A stretch of 64,000 bases of DNA from an uncultured Collinsella sp. (GCA_958413895.1 CATYVQ010000011.1:1-64000), one strand, 5' to 3'; positions 50,668 through 59,905 are shown, counted from the stretch's first letter. Translations and numbers: made by a program. The notes: generated from the sequence alone by a model not told the origin.

Positions 50668-52890
50668 TTAGAGATGCAGCACGCGGTCGCGGATCTCCTC
50701 GGTTCGACCCTGGTTCCAGAATTGGGTACCGATGTAGCCGCACGTACGACGAGCGACGTTCATCTTCTCCTGGTCGCGATTGCCGCAGTTGGGGCACTCC
50801 CACACCAGCTTGCCGTCATCCTCGACAATCTTGATCTCACCGTCGTAGCCGCACACCTGGCAGTAATCGCTCTTGGTGTTGAGCTCGGCGTACATGATGT
50901 TGTCGTAGATGTACTGCATCACGCGGATGACAGCCTTGAGGTTGTCCTGCATGTTGGGAACCTCGACGTAGGAGATGGCACCGCCCGGCGAAAGCTGCTG
51001 GAACATACCCTCGAACTTGAGCTTGTCGAATGCGTCGATCTCCTCGGACACGTGGACGTGGTAGCTGTTGGTGATGTAGCCCTTGTCCGTCACGCCCGGG
51101 ATGATGCCAAAACGACGCTGCAGGCACTTGGCGAACTTGTAGGTCGTCGACTCAAGCGGGGTACCGTACAGCGAGAAGTCAATATCGCTTTCGGCCTTCC
51201 ACTCCGCGCACTTGTCGTTCATGCGCTGCATGACGGCCATGGCAAAGGGCGTGCCCTCCTTCTCGGTGTGGCTGTGGCCCGTCATGTACTTGACGCACTC
51301 GTACAGGCCGGCATAACCCAGACTAATGGTGGAGTAACCGCCCACGAGCAGCTTGTCGATCGTCTCGCCCTTCTTCAGGCGGGCGAGGGCGCCGTACTGC
51401 CAAAGAATCGGTGCGGCATCCGAAAGCGTACCCATCAGACGCTCATGACGGCACAGCAGGGCGCGGTGGCACAGCTCAAGGCGCTCGTCGAAGATCTTCC
51501 AGAACTTGTCCATGTCCTGATGCGAGCTCAGCGCGACATCGGGCAGGTTGATGGTCACAACGCCCTGGTTAAAGCGACCGTAGTACTTGGGCTTGTTCGG
51601 GTCATAGTTCAGCGCGTTGGCCACGTTGTTAAATCCGTTACCGGAGCGGTCGGGCGTCAGGAAGCTGCGGCAACCCATGCAGGTATAGCAGTCGCCGTTG
51701 CCCGCGGTCTCGCCCTTCGACAGCTTGAGCTCGCGCATCTTCTTCTCGGAGATGTAGTCGGGCACCATGCGCTTGGCGGTGCACTTAGCGGCCAGCTGGG
51801 TCAGGTAGAAGTACGGGGAATTCTCGTGAACGTTATCGTCCTCGAGTACATAGATGAGCTTGGGGAATGCCGGGGTAATCCACACGCCGGCCTCGTTCTT
51901 AACGCCCTCGTAGCGCTGGCGAAGCGTCTCCTCCACGATCATGGCAAGGTCGTGCTTCTCCTGAGGCGTACGGGCCTCGTTAAGATACATGAAGACCGTC
52001 ACGAACGGCGCCTGGCCGTTGGTGGTCATAAGGGTCACGACCTGATACTGAATCGTCTGAACGCCGCGACGGATCTCGTCACGCAGGCGGTCCTCAACGA
52101 CCTCGCAGACCTTTTCGGGAGATGCGGAAACGCCGAGCTCCTCGAGCTCGCGGGCGACCTCGCCGCGAATCTTTTGACGGCTCACCTCGACGAACGGGGC
52201 AAGATGGGTCAGCGAAATCGACTGGCCACCGTACTGAGAGGAAGCAACCTGGGCGATGATCTGCGTCGCGATGTTGCAGGCGGTCGAGAAGCTGTGCGGC
52301 TTCTCAATCAGCGTACCCGAGATAACAGTGCCGTTCTGGAGCATGTCCTCCAGGTTCACCAGATCGCAGTTGTGCATGTGCTGGGCAAAGTAATCCGAAT
52401 CGTGGAAATGGATCAGGCCCTCATTATGGGCATCCACGATCTCCTGGGGCAGCAGCACGCGCTGGGTCAGGTCCTTGGAAATCTCGCCGGCCATATAGTC
52501 GCGCTGAACGGAGTTGACGGTCGGGTTCTTGTTGGAGTTCTCCTGCTTAACCTCTTCGTTATTGCACTCAATCAGCGACAGGATCTTGTCATCGGTCGTG
52601 TTCTTCTGACGCTTCAGGCTCTGAACATAGCGATAGATGATGTAGTGGCGGGCAACCTCGTAGCAGTCGAGACGCATAATCTCGTCCTCGACCAAATCCT
52701 GAATCTCCTCGACCGAAACAGTGTGGCCCGCGTTCTCGCATGCCTCGGCGACGTTTTGCGCCGCGTAAACCACCTGGCGGTCGGTAAGACGAGAGCTCTC
52801 CTCGACCTCCAAGTTTGCGGCACGGATGGCATTGACGATCTTATCGATGTCAAAGACAACCTCGGTGCCGCTGCGCTTGATGATCTTCAT
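50668..52890 (-). CDS. nrdD: anaerobic ribonucleoside-triphosphate reductase
   Basis: 740 residues. N-terminal ATP-cone (IIKRSGTEVVFDIDKIVNAI), central barrel with LINLPDVALSS-like strands and TCMGCRSF, then zinc finger CQVCGYDGEI and CPNCGNRDQ and the glycyl-radical site RRTCGYIGTQFW near residue 715. It reduces NTPs without oxygen. The promoter carries a NrdR box. ATG 52890 chosen; the frame extends ten codons further without a ribosome binding site. Confidence 0.96.
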   Translation of the reverse strand: MKIIKRSGTEVVFDIDKIVNAIRAANLEVEESSRLTDRQVVYAAQNVAEACENAGHTVSVEEIQDLVEDEIMRLDCYEVARHYIIYRYVQSLKRQKNTTDDKILSLIECNNEEVKQENSNKNPTVNSVQRDYMAGEISKDLTQRVLLPQEIVDAHNEGLIHFHDSDYFAQHMHNCDLVNLEDMLQNGTVISGTLIEKPHSFSTACNIATQIIAQVASSQYGGQSISLTHLAPFVEVSRQKIRGEVARELEELGVSASPEKVCEVVEDRLRDEIRRGVQTIQYQVVTLMTTNGQAPFVTVFMYLNEARTPQEKHDLAMIVEETLRQRYEGVKNEAGVWITPAFPKLIYVLEDDNVHENSPYFYLTQLAAKCTAKRMVPDYISEKKMRELKLSKGETAGNGDCYTCMGCRSFLTPDRSGNGFNNVANALNYDPNKPKYYGRFNQGVVTINLPDVALSSHQDMDKFWKIFDERLELCHRALLCRHERLMGTLSDAAPILWQYGALARLKKGETIDKLLVGGYSTISLGYAGLYECVKYMTGHSHTEKEGTPFAMAVMQRMNDKCAEWKAESDIDFSLYGTPLESTTYKFAKCLQRRFGIIPGVTDKGYITNSYHVHVSEEIDAFDKLKFEGMFQQLSPGGAISYVEVPNMQDNLKAVIRVMQYIYDNIMYAELNTKSDYCQVCGYDGEIKIVEDDGKLVWECPNCGNRDQEKMNVARRTCGYIGTQFWNQGRTEEIRDRVLHL

Positions 52891-53112
52891 CCTCTTGCCT
52901 CTTTCGCGTCGTAGCCTCATCGCGCTTCAGAGCCAAACGATACCCGGCAGGGCTTGCCCCTGTCTTGCGGCGCCGTCGCGCAATCTGTGTTCTCGATAAC
53001 CATAGGCCCTCATGCGGACAATCCTCGCAGCCAATCAAGGGGCTCAAAGATCTATCCAAATGGGGCGAATAAGGTTCTCGTTCTCTGTCCGCCATCTATC
53101 ATACGACAAAGA

Positions 53113-53162
53113 GGCATCTATATCCTGTATTCTTTTTTTAGGTCAAACACAACATATAGTGT
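53113..53162 (-). promoter_or_regulatory. nrdD promoter with NrdR boxes
   Basis: Minus strand -35 TTGACC (53141-53146), 18 bp, -10 TATAGA (53117-53122). ACACAACATATAGTGT at 53147-53162 matches the NrdR consensus at 15 of 16 positions and abuts the -35. A second, weak copy overlaps the -10 (53113-53128). Spacing is 34 bp, near three helical turns, as expected for NrdR pairs. Confidence 0.65.
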
Positions 53163-53477
53163 TTCAGCAGGTCAAAGCAATTAGTCATTTTGCAGACGCA
53201 TTAAAAATGAGGGGTTCTTGGCAAGTCGGTAAAACGTTACCAACACGGCTACCTGCATGGCAGTTATAAAACCCCCTTAGTCAAGCCGCTGACAAATCCT
53301 ACCAAAACCAAGCCGCCCACGCCAAAAGAATCCAAAAGATTATGCTTGACCAACATGTTGCGGTCACGATCAGCCAGGACGTATGCAATCTGCCGGCACC
53401 TCTACGGGATGTGAAGACCATCGCGTACAGACCTTGGATCAATATTTGGTGGCTTATTTGGCGGCGTGCTTGGTGAC

Positions 53478-53515
53478 AAAAATAAAACAGCCCAGAGGAC
53501 ATAGCCTCTGAGCTG
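53478..53515 (-). terminator. terminator after tRNA-Val
   Basis: CAGCCCAGAGG pairs with CCTCTGAGCTG; on the minus strand the stem is followed by TTTTATTTTT. Confidence 0.8.
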
Positions 53516-53526
53516 CGAACATTTGG

Positions 53527-53598
53527 TGGGCGTTAGAAGATTTGAACTTCTGACCTCTTCCGTGTCAGGGAAGCGCTCTCCCCCTGAGCTAAACGCCC
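53527..53598 (-). tRNA. tRNA-Val (GAC)
   Basis: 72-nt cloverleaf: acceptor GGGCGTT, D arm, anticodon loop with GAC flanked by the expected pyrimidine/purine bases, and the T arm with TTCAAAT. CCA is not encoded. Confidence 0.92.
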
Positions 53599-53604
53599 AA
53601 ATGG

Positions 53605-53677
53605 AGCGGACAACGGGGCTCGAACCCGCGACCCCAACCTTGGCAAGGTTGTGCTCTACCAACTGAGCCATGTCCGC
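53605..53677 (-). tRNA. tRNA-Gly (GCC), copy 1
   Basis: 73-nt cloverleaf with acceptor GCGGACA, anticodon GCC and T loop TTCGAGC. Identical to the copies at 55734 and 55960. Confidence 0.94.
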
Positions 53678-53689
53678 CTGCGAGGATTT

Positions 53690-53718
53690 AATATACGGGA
53701 TGATCCACCCAAATGCAA
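53690..53718 (-). promoter_or_regulatory. promoter of the tRNA-Gly/tRNA-Val unit
   Basis: -35 TTGCAT (53713-53718), 17 bp, -10 TATATT (53690-53695), preceded by an A-rich GTTC block as at the other tRNA promoters. Confidence 0.65.
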
Positions 53719-53818
53719 GAACTTTTTTTGAAAAGTTTTGCGACGCCCTCGCGAACCTCACGAAGACATCAGCCACCACGGAAAGCGCAGGCAAACGCAA
53801 ACTCGCCGCAAGAGGCTC

Positions 53819-55552
53819 CTATATCTCACCGAGCATGATCCAGGCGGAGCTGTCCTGCGCGAGCCTGCCGTCTACAAGCGGTGATGAGGTGAGCAGGACC
53901 CTGCCCGCCGGCAGCTCCACGGGTGCTGCACCGAAGTTCGTCACACACGCCCATCCGTTGTCGCGGCGATAGGCGATGACGCCGCCCTCAGCGCCCTCGG
54001 CACCATCCGCAAGGCCGGTGCGCCCGTCAAGATCGAGCCACGCAAGATCGTTGGCGCACCCGTGCAGCTTGCGCCGCAGCCAGAGGGCGTCACGATAGAG
54101 CGCAAGCATCGATGTCGGGTCCGCTTCTTCTCTATCGGCAGCGTAATCGGAAAACCATGCAGGCTGCGGCAGATGGGGCGCCGCATCGGCGTCCGCAGGC
54201 GAAAACCCAAACGATCCGCCCTGCGTGGGATCGTCCGCCGCTACCCATGGCAGGGGCACACGACAGCCGTCGCGCCCCTTCTCGCGCTTCGGTCCGTGCG
54301 TATTGGTCGCAGTGGGATCTTCGAGTGCAGCCCACGGAATGTCAGCCACCTCAAAAAGGCCGAGCTCCTCACCCTGGTACACGTATGCCGAGCCCGGAAG
54401 CGCCAGCTCAAGCAAAAGGGCCGCCCGCGCGCGGCGCTCGCCGAATTCACGGTCCTCGTCATAAGACGACCCGTCGCGTAAGAGCCAGTCGAGCGCAATC
54501 TGGTGGTAGCGCGTCGCCTTGATTTGCGGCAGGGCATAGCGTGTCGCCACGCGCGGCACGTCGTGGTTGGAGAGTACCCAGGTCGAGGCGGAATCGGATT
54601 CAATGGCCGCCTTCAAGCCCTCCTCGATTGCAGCGTGCATGTCATCATAGGTCCAAGTGGCCTTGGCGAACTCAAAGTTAAATGTCTGACCAAGCTCGCT
54701 GGGACGCGCGTAGAGATACTGACGCTCGGGCAGCACCCACGCCTCGGCAACGGCGCTGCGCGGCGGATCATAGCGGTCGAACACGCGACGCCACTCGCGA
54801 TAGATCTCGTGGACCTCGTTGCGATCCCACAGCGGATGGGTGCCGTCGTCAACCATGTCATCGCCCTCGGCGAGATGCCACCGGTCGAGGTCATCGCGGT
54901 CGAGATCCTTGGCAAGACCGTGCGCCACATCAATGCGAAAGCCATCGACGCCTCGATCGCTCCAAAACGCCAGGACGTCGCAAAAGAACGCATGAACCTC
55001 GGGGCACGACCAGTCAAAGTCCGGCTGCTCGGGCGTAAACATGTGCAGATACCACTGACCGTCCGCGACACGCGTCCAGGCGGGGCCGCCAAAGTTGGCA
55101 TTCCAATTGGTGGGAGGCAGCTCGCCATGTTCGCCGCGACCATCGCGGAAGATATAGCGGGCGCGCTCGGGCGATCCGGGGCCGGCGGCAAGAGCGGCCT
55201 TGAACCAGGGGTGCTGGTTGGATGAATGGTTGGGCACGATGTCGACGATGACCTTGATGCCGCGCACGTGAGCCGCAGCGATCATGTCATCGAAGTCGTC
55301 AAGCGAGCCGAGCCGTGGGTCGACATCGCAGTAGTCCGCCACATCATAGCCGCCATCGACAAGAGGCGATGGGTAAAACGGACTCAGCCAGATGGCCTCG
55401 ATACCCAGCCGCTCAAGATAGTCCATCTGCTGGGTAATGCCCGCGATATCGCCCAGACCCGAACCAGTCGAATCCTTAAACGAGCGCGGGTAGATCTGAT
55501 AGATCGCGGCATCGGACATCCATGAGCGCGACGAGGACTTTTCTGTAGCCAT
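53819..55552 (-). CDS. GH13 alpha-glucosidase (oligo-1,6-glucosidase type)
   Basis: 577 residues. Four GH13 regions are readable: VDIVPNHSS, DGFRIDVAHGL with the nucleophile Asp near residue 200, VAEAWVLPE with the acid/base Glu and LSNHDVPRVATRY with the third Asp. The starting WMSDAAIYQIYPRSF and a beta-sandwich end are typical of exo-acting alpha-glucosidases. No signal peptide, so it cleaves imported oligosaccharides. ATG 55552; the longer frame runs through tRNA genes and is rejected. Confidence 0.92.
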   Translation of the reverse strand: MATEKSSSRSWMSDAAIYQIYPRSFKDSTGSGLGDIAGITQQMDYLERLGIEAIWLSPFYPSPLVDGGYDVADYCDVDPRLGSLDDFDDMIAAAHVRGIKVIVDIVPNHSSNQHPWFKAALAAGPGSPERARYIFRDGRGEHGELPPTNWNANFGGPAWTRVADGQWYLHMFTPEQPDFDWSCPEVHAFFCDVLAFWSDRGVDGFRIDVAHGLAKDLDRDDLDRWHLAEGDDMVDDGTHPLWDRNEVHEIYREWRRVFDRYDPPRSAVAEAWVLPERQYLYARPSELGQTFNFEFAKATWTYDDMHAAIEEGLKAAIESDSASTWVLSNHDVPRVATRYALPQIKATRYHQIALDWLLRDGSSYDEDREFGERRARAALLLELALPGSAYVYQGEELGLFEVADIPWAALEDPTATNTHGPKREKGRDGCRVPLPWVAADDPTQGGSFGFSPADADAAPHLPQPAWFSDYAADREEADPTSMLALYRDALWLRRKLHGCANDLAWLDLDGRTGLADGAEGAEGGVIAYRRDNGWACVTNFGAAPVELPAGRVLLTSSPLVDGRLAQDSSAWIMLGEI

Positions 55553-55691
55553 GGGATGAGTCTCCCTTGCAACGAGGTTTTGCGAGATGCCCACGATGAT
55601 ACGCCCAAAGCGAACATTCGCGACAAACAACGCCGCAGCCACGCCCCAAAACCCTCGCCCCCTCTCGGGTTCGAGCCCATGCGATGGGTAC

Positions 55692-55722
55692 AAAAAAGCC
55701 CGGCTACCGTAGTAGTCGGGCT
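55692..55722 (-). terminator. terminator after tRNA-Gly copy 2
   Basis: Stem AGCCCGGCTAC with GTAGTCGGGCT around CGTA; minus strand continues with TTTTTT. Confidence 0.82.
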
Positions 55723-55733
55723 GCTGCGTTTGG

Positions 55734-55806
55734 AGCGGACAACGGGGCTCGAACCCGCGACCCCAACCTTGGCAAGGTTGTGCTCTACCAACTGAGCCAT
55801 GTCCGC
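55734..55806 (-). tRNA. tRNA-Gly (GCC), copy 2
   Basis: Same 73 nt as copy 1, anticodon GCC. Last gene of the Gly-Cys-Gly group; a short GCGC hairpin lies between it and tRNA-Cys. Confidence 0.94.
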
Positions 55807-55851
55807 ATATGTAAAACAAAACGGGCGCCGGAGCGCCCGGATGTTGCCTGG

Positions 55852-55922
55852 AGGCGAAGCCCGGATTCGAACCGGGGGTAAAGGCTTTGCAGGCCTCTGC
55901 CTTACCACTTGGCCACTTCGCC
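55852..55922 (-). tRNA. tRNA-Cys (GCA)
   Basis: 71-nt cloverleaf: acceptor GGCGAAG, anticodon GCA, T loop TTCGAAT. CCA not encoded. A short GGACCG/CGGTCC hairpin separates it from copy 3 of tRNA-Gly. Confidence 0.93.
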
Positions 55923-55959
55923 GAAAAAGGACCGCCTAAACGGTCCGGAAATGCAATGG

Positions 55960-56032
55960 AGCGGACAACGGGGCTCGAACCCGCGACCCCAACCTTGGCA
56001 AGGTTGTGCTCTACCAACTGAGCCATGTCCGC
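55960..56032 (-). tRNA. tRNA-Gly (GCC), copy 3
   Basis: Same 73 nt as copies 1 and 2, anticodon GCC; first gene of the Gly-Cys-Gly group behind the promoter at 56045-56083. Confidence 0.94.
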
Positions 56033-56044
56033 TTGCGGGTTATT

Positions 56045-56083
56045 AATTTACGCGAGTTGTCCAAAAGACGCAAGTACTTTTTT
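56045..56083 (-). promoter_or_regulatory. promoter of the tRNA Gly-Cys-Gly group
   Basis: -35 TTGCGT (56068-56073), 17 bp, -10 TAAATT (56045-56050). Directly upstream is AAAAAAGTAC, the block also seen at the orphan promoter at 18013-18056. Confidence 0.68.
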
Positions 56084-56137
56084 CAAAAAACTTGTCTGCC
56101 GCATGTTCTTAGTAGCCAAACGCGCTAAAGCGATTGG

Positions 56138-56884
56138 CTAGGCACACGATTCCAGCGCTCCGCTAAACAGCTTCACCATCTGCACGCGCGTGCCGGCGCC
56201 GTCCGTACGACGAGCAACCTCCACGTTATCGACGAGCATACGCATAAGCTTGATACCACGGCCGCGTTCCTCAGATGCAACCGGCTCGCTCGTTTCATCG
56301 ATAGAATAGCCGGCACCTCGATCAAGCACCTCAACCACAACGCGATCGCCATAGGCTTGAACCGTCAGGACGCACCCGATACCGCCCGCATGGTCATAGG
56401 CATTACCCAGCGCCTCCCCCGACGCCAATGCGACATCGTAGCGCTCGTCACGGCGCAACGGCAGCGATTCAAGGAGTTCGGCGATGCGATGTCGGTAGTA
56501 TGGAAGATTCTCGATACCCTGACGGACCTCGACGCTCTTACTCCAGCGAGGCAGCTCCCCCACCGGAATAGCGGGAATAGACTCCCGTGCCGGCCCCGCG
56601 ACATGAAGGATATCGACAAGACGAGCAATCTCCAAAAAGCGAACAACTTCACCCGATGCATTGACGAGCGAAAGCAGGCCTTCTCGCCTCATGAGCTCAC
56701 GAGCGCGTGTAAGCAGGAATGCCAAGCCCGTCGAATCGATAAAGCTAACAGCCTGACAGTTGATGACGACACGACGCACGCCGCGGCCAATCAAAGCATC
56801 CAACCGCCGACGCAGCGCAGGCACCGTGGCGATGTCGATATCGCCTGGTGGCGTCAAAACCGCTATGTCATTCCACTCATTCAT
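56138..56884 (-). CDS. STAS and anti-sigma-kinase fusion protein
   Basis: 248 residues. The first 100 are a STAS domain with VSFIDSTGLAFLLT, where the Ser is the phosphorylation site of SpoIIAA/RsbV proteins. From about residue 120 a RsbW-type ATPase follows: N-box GEALGNAYDHAG, G1 DRGAGYS and G2 ERGRGIKLMRMLVD. Kinase and antagonist are separate proteins in classic systems, so the fusion is notable. It is directly behind a PP2C phosphatase gene on the same strand. ATG 56884 used; TTG 56902 is an alternative. Confidence 0.82.
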   Translation of the reverse strand: MNEWNDIAVLTPPGDIDIATVPALRRRLDALIGRGVRRVVINCQAVSFIDSTGLAFLLTRARELMRREGLLSLVNASGEVVRFLEIARLVDILHVAGPARESIPAIPVGELPRWSKSVEVRQGIENLPYYRHRIAELLESLPLRRDERYDVALASGEALGNAYDHAGGIGCVLTVQAYGDRVVVEVLDRGAGYSIDETSEPVASEERGRGIKLMRMLVDNVEVARRTDGAGTRVQMVKLFSGALESCA

Positions 56885-56962
56885 ACGACCATGGTTCCCC
56901 AAAAAAGCCCACTCAATGCATTCGTTTCCCTAACCGTACGGATTCAGCCCGCCCAGCGTCGT

Positions 56963-59308
56963 CTATGAACGACCCCGTAAAAACTCAAGGGACACCAATG
57001 CAATGTCATCGTCCAGCGCCGATTCGGTAAATCGGTCAAGCTCGCCCAAGACCTTGCCGCAAATGCCCGACACGCCCTCCCCCGAAACAGAAAGCAGAAG
57101 GTCGCGCAAGCGCTGCTCGCCAAAGAACACTCCGGTGCGGTCGCGGGCCTCAATCGTTCCATCCGTATACATGAAGAGCATGTCGCCGGGGGCGAACGTA
57201 AACACGCCTGTCTCGTACACCATGCTCTCAAAGGCACCGATTACACCCGATTGGCATCCAAGCAGCTCGACCTCTCCCCCACGAGCCTCGCCGCCACCCA
57301 GCGGCATCGACTCTGGCCTGATGACCATGGTCGGAGGATGGCCCGCCGAACAATACGTTGCGCGTCCGGCTTTAAGGTCAATCTTGGCGATAAAGGCCGT
57401 CACGAACGTCTCGACCCTCGAAAAGCCCATGAGCATGCTGTTAAGGGAGCGTGCCATGCGGGCCGGTCCAGCGCCCTCCCAGGCATATGCCGTCAGGGCC
57501 GTCTTGACGAGCGCGGACATCGATGCGGCCTCAATGCCTTTGCCAGACACATCACCCAGAATCATGACGGCGCAGTCGTCGGGAAGACGAATGAGCGTAT
57601 AGAAATCGCCTCCGACCAACGCCGAATTCGTGGCCGACAGGTACACCGAATCGGTTGCGATACCCGGAACATCCCCCAAGGAATTTCTCATGCCGATCTG
57701 AAGGGTCTGAGCGATATGGCGCTCCTCGCGCTTTTGAGATTCGCCTTCGTAGATCAGTTCAAAGTCATGCGCCAAGTGCACCAAGTAGTCATATTCAAGA
57801 TCATCAATCGGCTCTTGGCTACCATCACGAAGCAGCAGCGCGCGCGTCGTCGGGCTCTTCGCAACAGAAGCAGGAACAATCGCGTCGTTACTGTGCTTGC
57901 CATCGCCCTCAAAGCGCGGGTGCCCCGCCTCGATGCCGGAGTCGACGTAGAGACCTTGACAAGGCAGACCATGCGCCCTAAGCCAGCCTCCCATAGGCAT
58001 CGATTCGTCAACGCGAGTTATACGGACGTGTTTAAGGTCCTCGGCACTCGTACCCCCCAAAACAGATGCCTCAAAGCCATCAGGGCCAGCCCCCAGACGT
58101 GCCGCTGGCGCCGTCGTGGAAAAGAAAAGATTCTCGGGATCGTCCGGCAAAGCAACGCGACTGCCGCCTTCAAAATCTATGACGTAGGAATCCAGACTGG
58201 CGTCATACTCAACAGGGCAAAAATGGCAGTTGAGCATATTGCAGATCTCGGACGATACCGCCTGGGTAGCCGCGAAGGAATCGTCTAGAAAGGTAAACAA
58301 CTCATCACGTAAGACATTGAGCGAGCGGCCAAGCTCGGCCGTGCGACGAGAGCGAAGACTCGATGCCATGCCGACCAGTTGGATAGACAAGTAATCGCAA
58401 ATGACCTCGAGTACATTAACGTCATAGGCGAGCGGTGCCTGGGGGCGTTTCCAACCAACTTCCAGCACGCCAAGGATCTGCGTACCGTAAAAAACGGGAA
58501 GACAGATCTCGCTGCGGTACGGAGGCATATCCTGCACGCGCAACAGGTGCTTAGAACGATTGTCCAAGTCCATGAACATACCGGAGGCGGCCCTATCGCC
58601 CTCAAGGTCCTGTTGAATCGACAAGCGACAGGCACGCGACTCACGAAGAACATACGTCGGAATGCCAGCGCCATACGGCAAAAACTCGGGCAGGTAGCTG
58701 TCGTACAGCTCCTTGGAAACACCGCGTAGCTTAAAACCGCCGCTCTCAGAAAAATAGATAGCGGCACCCGAAGCATCGAGCGTTCCTACAAGCTGGTTCA
58801 AAACGGTATCAAGTAGGCTGGGCAGCTCATCGGAGCCCACGGTACTCATAATGACCGAGAGCGTGCCAGAGAGGCGCTTGTTCGCCACTCTAAGCTCCGA
58901 TAACGCACGCTTGAGCTGTCGGTCGTGCGAATACTGTTCTTCGATGCTATGGAGCGCCACCAAGACACGTGGCGCGCGGCGCCCAAAGATGCGTGGAGGC
59001 GTTACGGAGCCCGCACGAACCAAGACGGGGATAAAGGAGCCGTCACTCAGCTTGAGCATCAGTTCATTCTCGGAGCCATCAGTTTCAAATGGCAGACGAT
59101 GTTCCGTCGCACGTTCAAAAGCGGACGAGTACAGGACGTCTTTAACATCTCCACCGATGACGTCGGCGCGTTCCTCGCACATCAAACCAAGTAAGCGATT
59201 ATTCACATGCAGAATTGTTCCGTCGAGCTCGCAGATGATGACAGCATCGCTCGTGATCTCGACTAGTTGGGCAACGTCTGCCCACTCGTTGCGTTCAAGC
59301 GTTTCCAT
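56963..59308 (-). CDS. PAS-GAF-PP2C phosphatase (RsbU/SpoIIE type)
   Basis: 781 residues. N-terminal PAS (VEITSDAVIICELDGTILHV), a short coiled linker, a GAF domain (about residues 155-320), a second divergent sensory region, and a C-terminal SpoIIE phosphatase with GGDFYTLIRL, ILGDVSGKGIEAA and MLFMYTDGTIEARD holding the metal Asp residues. Such phosphatases dephosphorylate STAS antagonists in response to a sensed signal. The STAS-kinase gene follows after 78 bp; the controlled sigma factor or effector is not in the window. Confidence 0.9.
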   Translation of the reverse strand: METLERNEWADVAQLVEITSDAVIICELDGTILHVNNRLLGLMCEERADVIGGDVKDVLYSSAFERATEHRLPFETDGSENELMLKLSDGSFIPVLVRAGSVTPPRIFGRRAPRVLVALHSIEEQYSHDRQLKRALSELRVANKRLSGTLSVIMSTVGSDELPSLLDTVLNQLVGTLDASGAAIYFSESGGFKLRGVSKELYDSYLPEFLPYGAGIPTYVLRESRACRLSIQQDLEGDRAASGMFMDLDNRSKHLLRVQDMPPYRSEICLPVFYGTQILGVLEVGWKRPQAPLAYDVNVLEVICDYLSIQLVGMASSLRSRRTAELGRSLNVLRDELFTFLDDSFAATQAVSSEICNMLNCHFCPVEYDASLDSYVIDFEGGSRVALPDDPENLFFSTTAPAARLGAGPDGFEASVLGGTSAEDLKHVRITRVDESMPMGGWLRAHGLPCQGLYVDSGIEAGHPRFEGDGKHSNDAIVPASVAKSPTTRALLLRDGSQEPIDDLEYDYLVHLAHDFELIYEGESQKREERHIAQTLQIGMRNSLGDVPGIATDSVYLSATNSALVGGDFYTLIRLPDDCAVMILGDVSGKGIEAASMSALVKTALTAYAWEGAGPARMARSLNSMLMGFSRVETFVTAFIAKIDLKAGRATYCSAGHPPTMVIRPESMPLGGGEARGGEVELLGCQSGVIGAFESMVYETGVFTFAPGDMLFMYTDGTIEARDRTGVFFGEQRLRDLLLSVSGEGVSGICGKVLGELDRFTESALDDDIALVSLEFLRGRS

Positions 59309-59334
59309 CGTGGACCCCACCGTCTATCGGTAAC

Positions 59335-59356
59335 AAAAAAGCCTCCGAAGAGGCTT
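59335..59356 (-). terminator. terminator after tRNA-Leu
   Basis: Stem AAGCCTC/GAGGCTT with loop CGAA, then TTTTTT on the minus strand, just before the PP2C phosphatase gene. Confidence 0.85.
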
Positions 59357-59370
59357 CTCAAATGCGATGG

Positions 59371-59457
59371 TGTCGGAGGCGGGACTTGAACCCGCATGAC
59401 CAAAAAGCGGTCACTAGCACCTCAAGCTAGCGCGTCTGCCAATTCCGCCACTCCGAC
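59371..59457 (-). tRNA. tRNA-Leu (GAG)
   Basis: 87-nt class II cloverleaf with acceptor GTCGGAG, anticodon GAG, a long variable arm (TGACCGCTTTTTGGTCA) and T loop TTCAAGT. CCA not encoded. Confidence 0.94.
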
Positions 59458-59514
59458 ATGCTATGTTGTTGATTCACGGTTCGTTTTGTTGGACCCGCGC
59501 GTTCAACGAGGAAG

Positions 59515-59544
59515 ATAATAACCTATGTTTCGAGAACTGTGCAA
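59515..59544 (-). promoter_or_regulatory. tRNA-Leu promoter
   Basis: -35 TTGCAC (59539-59544), 18 bp, -10 TATTAT (59515-59520), with an A-rich AAAAAAGTGC block upstream. Confidence 0.68.
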
Positions 59545-59601
59545 GCACTTTTTTGAAAAAAGTTTACGAATTTGTAAATGCGCAGGTAGACGCTTATGTC
59601 C

Positions 59602-59726
59602 GGTCCCGAATCGGTGTTGCCTCCCGGCGCGTCCTCGGGCATGAGCGATATTTTGCTACGCACTTCGTGCTGCAAAATATCGCTCCCCCTGCGGAATGCG
59701 CCGGGAGGCAACACCGATTCGGGACC
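59602..59726. repeat. 125-nt nested inverted repeat I
   Basis: Outer arms 59602-59630 and 59698-59726 are perfectly complementary over 29 bp. Inside, AGCGATATTTTG (59644-59655) pairs with CAAAATATCGCT (59673-59684), and the tip is GCAC-TTC-GTGC. No gene lies within. No T run follows. Confidence 0.9.
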
Positions 59727-59905
59727 TGCGTCCACGTACTCCAGACACCGTTCTCAAACATGTTCTGGGGCTGATATATATTTAGTGGCTCGGCTTTGCC
59801 GAGCCCTTATATAAGGAGGCCGGAGCTAATGCTCCGGCCTCCTCAATTTCTTATTAGGTTTAGTGAGCGATCGAGGAATCGCACTCCCCCTGCCGAGTTA
59901 ACGTA

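Larger units (their letters stand above)
52891..53526. other. nrdD leader, promoter and spacer to the tRNA-Val gene
   Basis: About 640 bp without a protein gene. It contains the nrdD leader of roughly 215 nt, the NrdR-type promoter at 53113-53162, a short GGTAA-AACG-TTACC hairpin near 53230, and the tRNA-Val terminator. Nothing else was recognised. Confidence 0.5.

Noticed and set aside
50674..52914. 746-residue plus-strand frame
   Set aside because: Exact antisense of nrdD with Val/Leu/Gly-rich composition; no start signal.
53819..56026. 735-residue version of the alpha-glucosidase
   Set aside because: The extra N-terminal part reads through three tRNA genes; ATG 55552 gives the normal GH13 start.
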